Assembly (NCBI GenBank): GCA_030844565.1
Contig: JAUUNK010000082.1
Location: 1 to 20,509, forward strand
Origin: Bacteroides ovatus
Lineage (GTDB): Bacteria > Bacteroidota > Bacteroidia > Bacteroidales > Bacteroidaceae
DNA: 20,509 bases
Direction of reading: 5' to 3'
Every line of letters starts with the position of its first letter. Positions within the stretch are counted from its first letter, which is position 1. The position numbers were made by a program, and so were the translations under genes. Of this stretch, positions 14,756-20,509 are shown in pieces. Below the pieces are notes generated by a model that saw nothing but the letters and a program-made list of their open reading frames with translations, was not told the DNA's origin and did not search any database.

Positions 14756-15883
14756 CTATGCAAGTATAATTAAATCTATGTTTGCCTGTGCCAGATTATT
14801 CAGAAATCTTTTATATTTCAGCACCTGACACACCGAGCGGGGAAACCGTAGCGAAGGGCTACCCATGCAAACGGTGGTGATTTGTCTCTCACGGCTTGTG
14901 AGGAAAATGCTTCCCAATATATCTTTTGACTGCACCTGCACCACTTCTCCCCCTAACTCGGCTACCAACTTGAAGTGGTTCAGTAGGTGACGTTGGCTGG
15001 CAAGTCCTATGCGGTCTACACTTTCCCGGGGCGTCTGCACATAAAGTGCGATGAACGAAGTGTTGTACCGGGTGGCAAGGCGGGCCGCTTTCCTTATGAT
15101 TCTTCGGGGAGCCTTTTCATGGGAGCTGATGCAAGCCATGAACTTTTCGTGGCGGACTCCTGTCAGTGTTCCGGAAATCACTTCGCTTTCCACTTTCTTT
15201 TCCACTCGCAGGGCTACTTCCTTGAGAGCTAGTTCGCGGAATTGGAGGATGTTTCCCGTCTTGAAGAAATTGTCTAATGCTGTGCGTATCTTATCCGGGT
15301 GATAGATTTTCCCTGCTTTCAGGCGGTTTATCAGTTCTTCTGCCGTGAGGTCTATGTTTACCACCTCATCTGCTTCCTGCAACACGCTGTCGGGGATACG
15401 CTCTTTCACTTCGATGCCCGAGATGTGTTGTATCTCTTCGTTGACACTTTCAATGTGTTGAATGTTGACGGCAGAGATGACGTTGATTCCCTCGTCGAGT
15501 AAAGTTATCACGTCCTGCCAACGTTTCTCGTTGAGGCTTCCTTCCACGTTGGTATGTGCCAGTTCGTCCACAATCACAATCTCAGGGTGAATGCGGATAA
15601 TGGCATCCAGATCCATCTCTTCCAGTTCTTTTCCTTTGTAGAATATCTTCCGCCGCGGAATAATCCTTAGTCCGTCCAGTAACGCTTCCGTGCCTGTCCG
15701 CCCGTGGGTTTCGATGTAGCCTATCTGCACGTCTATGCCGCTTTCCGTCAGGTCGTGAGCCTCTTGTAGCATCCGGTAAGACTTTCCCACTCCGGCTATC
15801 ATGCCGATGTAGACTTTAAATTTCCCGCGGCGTGATTTATGAATCAGGTCCAGGAAATGCTGTACGCTCTCTTCTCTGTTCAT
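14756..15883 (-). CDS. kdpD: Truncated KdpD: N-terminal KdpD domain plus USP-like domain only
   Basis: This 375-residue cytoplasmic protein matches only the first part of KdpD (about 900 residues in E. coli). The KdpD domain (about 18-230) has Walker A GVGKS (31-35), GYIETHGR (55-62), Walker B IVIVDELAHTN (102-112), KRWQD and NIQHIES. A universal-stress-like domain (about 246-375) follows, and the protein then stops: the membrane helices, GAF and kinase domains are absent. The start at 15883 gives MNREESVQHFLDLIHKSRRGKFKVYIG and an ATGA overlap of four bases with the kdpC stop. A longer frame to 16057 would run through kdpC and is rejected. Short KdpD proteins are known in cyanobacteria such as Anabaena. 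It may pass a K+ or nucleotide signal to the kinase encoded next, which is inference. Confidence 0.9.
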   Translation of the reverse strand: MNREESVQHFLDLIHKSRRGKFKVYIGMIAGVGKSYRMLQEAHDLTESGIDVQIGYIETHGRTGTEALLDGLRIIPRRKIFYKGKELEEMDLDAIIRIHPEIVIVDELAHTNVEGSLNEKRWQDVITLLDEGINVISAVNIQHIESVNEEIQHISGIEVKERIPDSVLQEADEVVNIDLTAEELINRLKAGKIYHPDKIRTALDNFFKTGNILQFRELALKEVALRVEKKVESEVISGTLTGVRHEKFMACISSHEKAPRRIIRKAARLATRYNTSFIALYVQTPRESVDRIGLASQRHLLNHFKLVAELGGEVVQVQSKDILGSIFLTSRERQITTVCMGSPSLRFPRSVCQVLKYKRFLNNLAQANIDLIILA

Positions 15884-16461
15884 CTTTCGTTGGTCTGCGC
15901 TTCTTCCAAAGCGATATTGAGTTTTAATACGTTTACTTTCTCTGTTCCGAAAAGACCGGAAAGCGGTTGTTCTATTGTCTTGTCTACTATTTCTTTGACA
16001 CGGGCTTCTTCCCATCCCCGGGCTTGTGCCACCCTTTTCACCTGCACGTAGGCACACTGCGGGGTGATGTCAGGGTCGAGGCCCGAACCGCTTGCCGTCA
16101 CCATTTCGGCGGGAACTTCCTTGCGGTCCAAATAAGGGTGGTGGAGCAGGAAGGTGTCTATGCGTGCCTCCACCTCTGCCAGATATTCGGGATTTGTGGG
16201 TCCCATGTTACTGCCGGAGGACTTATCGGCTTCGTAGCCCTTGCCAGCACAGGAGGGACGTCCCCAGAAATGGGTATCTTTCGTAAAAACCTGTCCCACG
16301 TTGGCGGCCCCCACTATTTGTCCGTTCAGCGTGACCACTTCGGCGTTGCCTTTATTGGGACCTGCTAACTGGGCAAATATCCACAAGACAAGGACATAGA
16401 AGACAGATAAGAATACACAAAATACGAGTGTCAACTTGATGGATTTCAATAAACTTTTCAT
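15880..16461 (-). CDS. kdpC: Potassium-transporting ATPase subunit C
   Basis: This 193-residue subunit of the KdpFABC pump has one N-terminal membrane helix (about 8-32) and a periplasmic domain. Family landmarks are FWGRPS (65-70), SSGSNMGPTNPEY (81-93), VTASGSGLDPDI (141-152) and the C-terminal NVLKLNIALE. Its length is close to the 190 residues of the E. coli protein. KdpC stabilises the KdpA-KdpB complex and influences ATP affinity. It begins 13 bases after kdpB, and its stop codon overlaps the kdpD start. Confidence 0.96.
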   Translation of the reverse strand: MKSLLKSIKLTLVFCVFLSVFYVLVLWIFAQLAGPNKGNAEVVTLNGQIVGAANVGQVFTKDTHFWGRPSCAGKGYEADKSSGSNMGPTNPEYLAEVEARIDTFLLHHPYLDRKEVPAEMVTASGSGLDPDITPQCAYVQVKRVAQARGWEEARVKEIVDKTIEQPLSGLFGTEKVNVLKLNIALEEAQTNER

Positions 16462-16474
16462 CTCACGTTTGTAT

Positions 16475-18523
16475 TTAAAAGAATAAACTTACTACTAAAT
16501 CGATTAACTTGATTCCCACGAACGGGACAATGACGCCGCCCAGACCGTAAATCATCAGGTTACGCCGCAGCAGGGCGGAAGCACCTACCGGCTTGTATTG
16601 CACACCTTTCAGCGCTAGCGGAATCAGGGCGGGAATGATGGCAGCATTGAAAATGATTGCCGAGAGGATAGCGCTTTCGGGGCTGTGCAGGTGCATGATG
16701 TTCAGTGCGCCCAGCTCGGGAATAGCTATCATAAAGAGTGCGGGGATAATGGCAAAGTACTTAGCCATGTCGTTGGCGATAGAAAAAGTAGTCAATGTTC
16801 CACGCGTCATAAGCAATTGTTTACCGATTTCTACGATTTCAATCAGTTTCGTCGGGTCGTTGTCGAGGTCCACCATGTTGCCCGCTTCTTTGGCTGCCTG
16901 CGTACCGCTGTTCATGGCTACTCCTACGTTTGCTTGTGCCAAGGCGGGGGCGTCGTTTGTTCCGTCTCCCATCATGGCTACCAATTTGCCTGCCTGTTGT
17001 TCTTTCCTGATATATTCCATTTTGTCTTCGGGTTTGGCTTCGGCTATAAAGTCGTCTACGCCGGCTTTCTCGGCAATATATTTGGCGGTTAAGGGATTGT
17101 CGCCTGTAACCATCACTGTTTTGACGCCCATCTTGCGCAAGCGTTCGAAACGTTCACGGATGCCTGGCTTAATGATGTCCTGTAGTTCGACAACTCCGGC
17201 TACTTTCCAATCTACGCATACCACCAGTGGAGTGCCGCCGTTGCCAGAGATGGAAAGAATAACTTTTTCCACTTCCTTGGGGAATTCGTTTCCTGCTGCT
17301 TCCGTCATTTTTCGGATGGCATCGAATGCGCCTTTGCGGATTTGCCTGCCGTCTTTCAGGTCTACGCCGGAGCATTTCGTCTCTGCCGAGAATTTAATCC
17401 TGCGGGCGCCTGCTGTGTTCAGATTCCTCATCCTGAAACCCGTTTCGCGTCCCAGCTCTACAATAGATTTGCCTTCGGGAGTGTCATCGGAAAGGGAAGA
17501 GAGCAGGCATGTTTCTACGAATTGATGTTCGTCTGTCCCTTGACAAGGATGAAACTTGGTAGCTTTGCGGTTGCCGATGGTGATAGTACCTGTCTTGTCC
17601 AGCAGCAGGGTGTCGACGTCCCCTGCCGTTTCTACAGCTTTACCGGATTTGGTAATCACATTGGCGCGCAAGGCACGGTCCATTCCGGCAATACCGATGG
17701 CGGAGAGTAAGCCTCCGATAGTAGTCGGTATCAGGCAGACAAACAGGGAGAGAAGAGCGGCGATGGGAATCATGGTTCCCGGATGTTCGAGATTGGTATA
17801 GTCTGCAAAAGGAATCAGCGTGATGCAGACGATAACGAACACCAGCGTGAAGCCTGCCAGCAAGATGGTTAATGCAATCTCATTCGGGGTTTTCTGCCGG
17901 GAGGCTCCTTCTACCAGAGCAATCATCTTGTCGAGAAAGCTTTCTCCCGGCTGTTGTGTGACCGACACTTTGATTTTGTCCGAGAGCACCTTTGTTCCTC
18001 CGGTGACTGAACTCTTATCTCCTCCGGCTTCGCGAATCACCGGAGCCGACTCTCCCGTGATGGCACTTTCGTCGATGGATGCCAATCCTTCGATGATTTC
18101 TCCATCGGCGGGAATCGTGTCTCCGGCTTCACACACAAAAACATCTCCTTTCTTCAACTGCGAACTGTTTACCATCTGTGTTTTATCTCCAATGACCAGG
18201 CGGGCAGGCGTCTCTTCACGCGTCTTGCGGAGGCTGTCTGCCTGTGCTTTTCCCCGTGCTTCGGCAAGGGCCTCGGCAAAATTGGCAAACAGCAACGTAA
18301 CAAATAGTATGATTGATACGAGTAGATTGTATCCGAAGGTCCCATATCCGGGATGGGACAGGGAGAGGACAGTTACAAACAGCATGACCGCTGTTACTAT
18401 TTCTACAGTGAACATAATGGGATTTTTCACCATCGTCCAGGGATTCAGTTTCACCAACGATTGTTTTAAGCTTATTATAATTTGCTCCTTCTGAAACAGA
18501 GAAGCCGATTTATCCTTTTTCAT
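16475..18523 (-). CDS. kdpB: Potassium-transporting P-type ATPase subunit B
   Basis: This is the catalytic subunit of the Kdp pump, 682 residues, the same length as E. coli KdpB. It has TGES (156-159), membrane-site PTT (266-268), the phosphorylation motif DKTGT with D309, KGAF (398-401), TGDN (473-476) and the hinge motif GDGTNDAPALAQA (519-531). S159 in TGES corresponds to the serine whose phosphorylation inhibits E. coli KdpB at high K+. The start at 18523 is chosen because the purine-rich AGAAAAGAAG lies just upstream, the N-terminus then matches the family, and 19 bases separate it from kdpA. The in-frame ATG at 18565 would add 14 residues and overlap kdpA. Confidence 0.97.
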   Translation of the reverse strand: MKKDKSASLFQKEQIIISLKQSLVKLNPWTMVKNPIMFTVEIVTAVMLFVTVLSLSHPGYGTFGYNLLVSIILFVTLLFANFAEALAEARGKAQADSLRKTREETPARLVIGDKTQMVNSSQLKKGDVFVCEAGDTIPADGEIIEGLASIDESAITGESAPVIREAGGDKSSVTGGTKVLSDKIKVSVTQQPGESFLDKMIALVEGASRQKTPNEIALTILLAGFTLVFVIVCITLIPFADYTNLEHPGTMIPIAALLSLFVCLIPTTIGGLLSAIGIAGMDRALRANVITKSGKAVETAGDVDTLLLDKTGTITIGNRKATKFHPCQGTDEHQFVETCLLSSLSDDTPEGKSIVELGRETGFRMRNLNTAGARRIKFSAETKCSGVDLKDGRQIRKGAFDAIRKMTEAAGNEFPKEVEKVILSISGNGGTPLVVCVDWKVAGVVELQDIIKPGIRERFERLRKMGVKTVMVTGDNPLTAKYIAEKAGVDDFIAEAKPEDKMEYIRKEQQAGKLVAMMGDGTNDAPALAQANVGVAMNSGTQAAKEAGNMVDLDNDPTKLIEIVEIGKQLLMTRGTLTTFSIANDMAKYFAIIPALFMIAIPELGALNIMHLHSPESAILSAIIFNAAIIPALIPLALKGVQYKPVGASALLRRNLMIYGLGGVIVPFVGIKLIDLVVSLFF

Positions 18524-18542
18524 ATCTTCTTTTCTCTTATGA

Positions 18543-20249
18543 TTATAATGTGAAATGTTCGGCAATGGTGCTCAGGGCATGTACAGGGAAGAACGACAAG
18601 GCAGCCACGATGAAAATCACAGCGAAAGTCATCACACCGAAGGTGACGGTATCTGTCTTGAGAGTACCGGCACTTTCGGGGATAAACTTCTTCTGAGCCA
18701 GTAGTCCGGCAATTGCCACCTGCCCGATGATAGGCAAGAAACGACTGAGGATAAGCACGATGCTACAACTCCAGTTCCAAAAGGGTGTGTTATCGCCCAA
18801 TCCCTCGAAGCCGGAGCCGTTATTAGCGGCAGCGGAGGTGTACTCGTAGAGCTGTTCGCTCAGCCCGTGGAAGCTGGGATTGGCGAGCCAGCCACCTTCA
18901 GATTCCACAAAGTCGGGATGGTGGGCATACAGGTAGCATGCAATGGCGGTGAACACCAGAATGACAAACGGATGGAGCAACGCCACGATGGTGGCAATCT
19001 TCATCTCTCGGGCTTCCACCTTCTTACCCAGAAACTCGGGAGTACGCCCCACCATCAAGCCGCTGATAAAGACGGTGATGATGATAAAAGTATAATAGTT
19101 CATCCACCCTACGCCGACACCGCCGAACCAGGTGTTAATCTGCATATTCAGCATTTCTACCATGCCCGAAAGCGGCATGGTGGAATCGTGCATACCATTT
19201 ACCGAACCATTGGAGGTGACTGTAGTAGCTACACTCCACAAGGCGGTAGCTCCGGCGCCGAACCGTACTTCTTTTCCTTCCATCGCTCCATTGTCTTGTG
19301 CAATGCCGAGGTCGTCTATCCGGGGATTGCCCCCCATCTCTTGGTATATGTTGACCGCTACTCCCGCTAAGAAAGCAAACAGCATCACACCGAAAATGCT
19401 ATAAGCAAGCTTCTTGCGCCTTGTATAGAATCCAAGGGCGAAGACCAGTGCCATCGGCAGGATAAGGATAGCCCAGTTCTCGACAATGTTAGTCAGATAG
19501 GTCGGGTTTTCCAGAGGGTGGGAGGAGTTGGCTCCGAAGTATCCGCCGCCATTGGTTCCCAATTGCTTGATGGAAATGATGGCTGCTGCCGGACCTTGCG
19601 ATAGCATTTGCTCCTGCCCTTCGAGTGTCGTTATTTTCATTTTTCCGTCGAATCCCATCGGTGTGCCTTGCAAGATGAGGATGAAACCTACGAGGAGGGA
19701 GAGCGGCAACAGGATACGGGTGCAGCTCAACACGAAAAAACGCCAGAAGTTGCCGATGGTGTGAGTAGTTTTAGCGGCCATTCCTTTCATGATTCCCGCC
19801 ATCGCTGCCATACCGGTGGCGGCAGTGATGAACTGGAAGAGCATGATGACAAACAATTGGGTGAAATAAGTCAGTCCGTTCTCACCGCTATAGTGTTGCA
19901 AGTTGCAGTTCACCATAAAACTGACGGCAGTGTTGAATGCCTGGTCGAGTGTTTGCGGTCCGTTCCCGTCAGGATTAAGCGGCAACCAGCCTTGCGAAGT
20001 TAGTAACACCACTCCCCACACAAGCCAGAAGGCATTTAAAATCAACAACGCTTTGAGAAACTGCTTCCAGTTCATCTCTTCCTGGGGGTGGATGCCGCTT
20101 ATCTTATATATGATTCTTTCTACCGGGACCATGAAGTCCGACCACGTCTTCTCTCCTTTATAAACTTTGGCGATGTATTTCCCCAATGGATAGGCAAGCA
20201 CCACCATCAGGACAATCTGCAAAGCCACTCCTAAAATCTCTGTGTTCAT
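18543..20249 (-). CDS. kdpA: Potassium-transporting ATPase subunit A (K+ channel-like)
   Basis: This 568-residue membrane subunit binds and conducts K+. All four selectivity-filter loops are visible: NTAVSFMVNCNLQHYSGE (106-123), LGTNGGGYFGANSSHPLENPT (230-250), VTSNGSVNGMHD (344-355) and YTSAAANNGSGFEGL (470-484). The GGG of the second loop (234-236) includes the position corresponding to the filter glycine G232 of the E. coli protein. The N-terminus (MNTEILGVALQIVLMVVLAYPLGKYIAKVY) is a normal family start. It follows kdpF by 23 bases and kdpB begins 19 bases after it. Confidence 0.97.
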   Translation of the reverse strand: MNTEILGVALQIVLMVVLAYPLGKYIAKVYKGEKTWSDFMVPVERIIYKISGIHPQEEMNWKQFLKALLILNAFWLVWGVVLLTSQGWLPLNPDGNGPQTLDQAFNTAVSFMVNCNLQHYSGENGLTYFTQLFVIMLFQFITAATGMAAMAGIMKGMAAKTTHTIGNFWRFFVLSCTRILLPLSLLVGFILILQGTPMGFDGKMKITTLEGQEQMLSQGPAAAIISIKQLGTNGGGYFGANSSHPLENPTYLTNIVENWAILILPMALVFALGFYTRRKKLAYSIFGVMLFAFLAGVAVNIYQEMGGNPRIDDLGIAQDNGAMEGKEVRFGAGATALWSVATTVTSNGSVNGMHDSTMPLSGMVEMLNMQINTWFGGVGVGWMNYYTFIIITVFISGLMVGRTPEFLGKKVEAREMKIATIVALLHPFVILVFTAIACYLYAHHPDFVESEGGWLANPSFHGLSEQLYEYTSAAANNGSGFEGLGDNTPFWNWSCSIVLILSRFLPIIGQVAIAGLLAQKKFIPESAGTLKTDTVTFGVMTFAVIFIVAALSFFPVHALSTIAEHFTL

Positions 20250-20272
20250 TGCTTTACTTTAAATAAATGAAT

Positions 20273-20353
20273 TTAGAACTTTTCGGGCTTGATAAGTACA
20301 TACATTAAATACCCGAAGATTGTAATTCCTAATACTAAAAGTGTTAATCCCAT
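20273..20353 (-). CDS. kdpF: KdpF, small membrane subunit of the Kdp pump
   Basis: This 26-codon gene begins with ATG at 20353 and ends with TAA at 20273-20275. The protein is a single hydrophobic helix (MGLTLLVLGITIFGYLMYV) with the short tail LIKPEKF. E. coli KdpF is 29 residues with the same build, including the GYLxYxLI pattern and a final Phe. It lies 23 bases upstream of kdpA, the usual place of kdpF. An AGGTAAA stretch just before the start could aid ribosome binding. Its size makes it easy to miss in automated annotation. Confidence 0.93.
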   Translation of the reverse strand: MGLTLLVLGITIFGYLMYVLIKPEKF

Positions 20354-20401
20354 GTCTTTACCTTTTTAATTGTTTATAGTTGAATTTACCTGGGTAGGGA
20401 A

Positions 20402-20420
20402 ATGCCAAATGTATGCCAAA
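20402..20420. repeat. Two ATGCCAAA direct repeats over the kdp promoter
   Basis: ATGCCAAA occurs at 20402-20409 and again at 20413-20420, an 11-bp step, about one helical turn. The pair covers the -7 box. This is a plausible operator for a tandemly binding regulator. Confidence 0.45.
20406..20413 (-). promoter_or_regulatory. -7 promoter box of the kdp operon
   Basis: The minus strand reads TACATTTG, a perfect TAnnTTTG match. It lies about 50 bases upstream of the kdpF start. No good TTTG -33 box is present about 20 bases further upstream, as expected for a promoter that needs an activator. It is overlapped by two ATGCCAAA direct repeats listed separately. Confidence 0.5.
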
Positions 20421-20509
20421 AAGATAGACTGGGAGATAAGAGGTTATTAAAGAGTAGTTTATGAAAGAAAGAAGAGAAGGAGGCGGCAAAGAAACCTTTT
20501 CAAAATGAA

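Larger units (their letters stand above)
20354..20509. other. Upstream region of the kdp operon
   Basis: This stretch holds the kdp leader (about 20354-20400), the candidate promoter and repeats, and then purine-rich sequence to the window edge. No gene, riboswitch fold or terminator was recognised. Confidence 0.5.

Noticed and set aside
15884..16057. 58 extra residues on the short KdpD
   Set aside because: They lie inside kdpC in another frame, are unlike KdpD, and the ATGA overlap gives a natural start at 15883.
18524..18565. Longer N-terminus for KdpB
   Set aside because: It would overlap kdpA by 23 bases and make the protein longer than its close match in length, E. coli KdpB (682).

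Overview
The window reads as chromosomal DNA from a Bacteroides-type member of the Bacteroidota. The evidence is gene content typical of that group (split FtsX/MacB-like exporter genes with their own LytTR two-component system, a short stand-alone RRM protein, a kdp operon with a truncated KdpD), weak or absent Shine-Dalgarno sequences, and several TAnnTTTG-like -7 boxes upstream of operons. I do not name a species. No rRNA, tRNA, insertion sequence or CRISPR array was seen. All sixteen genes look intact.

Left block (about 293-9051, all minus strand). Reading in the direction of transcription there is an ABC ATPase, two MacB/FtsX-like permeases, a periplasmic adaptor and a TolC-like outer-membrane factor. 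Together they form a complete tripartite ABC exporter. A TPR-containing LytS-type histidine kinase and a LytTR response regulator follow. The kinase gene has its own perfect -7 box (3117-3124), so the sensor pair can probably be expressed apart from the exporter.

Middle block (9052-13256). A ROK-family sugar kinase (probable glucokinase) on the plus strand starts divergently from the exporter and ends in a strong hairpin terminator. The convergent gap that follows (10213-10558) holds the least explained element of the window: four units spaced exactly 23 bp apart, each starting with AAAACATCC, three of them near-perfect palindromes (10384-10477). Next come a CPA1 Na+/H+ antiporter (minus) and a small RRM RNA-binding protein (plus), which ends in a terminator that may serve both strands.

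Right block (13298-20353, minus strand) is a kdp high-affinity K+ uptake operon in the order kdpF-kdpA-kdpB-kdpC-kdpD(N-terminal only)-histidine kinase. kdpF is a 26-codon gene, easily missed. KdpD is split: a 375-residue protein has only the KdpD ATP-binding and USP-like domains, and the kinase that follows is a different HAMP/PAS type. No KdpE response regulator lies within the window. The kdp promoter region carries a perfect -7 box overlapped by two ATGCCAAA direct repeats 11 bp apart.

The main items for follow-up are the 23-bp palindromic array, the split Kdp sensor without a local KdpE, and the repeats over the kdp promoter. I did not find a clearly new multi-gene system.
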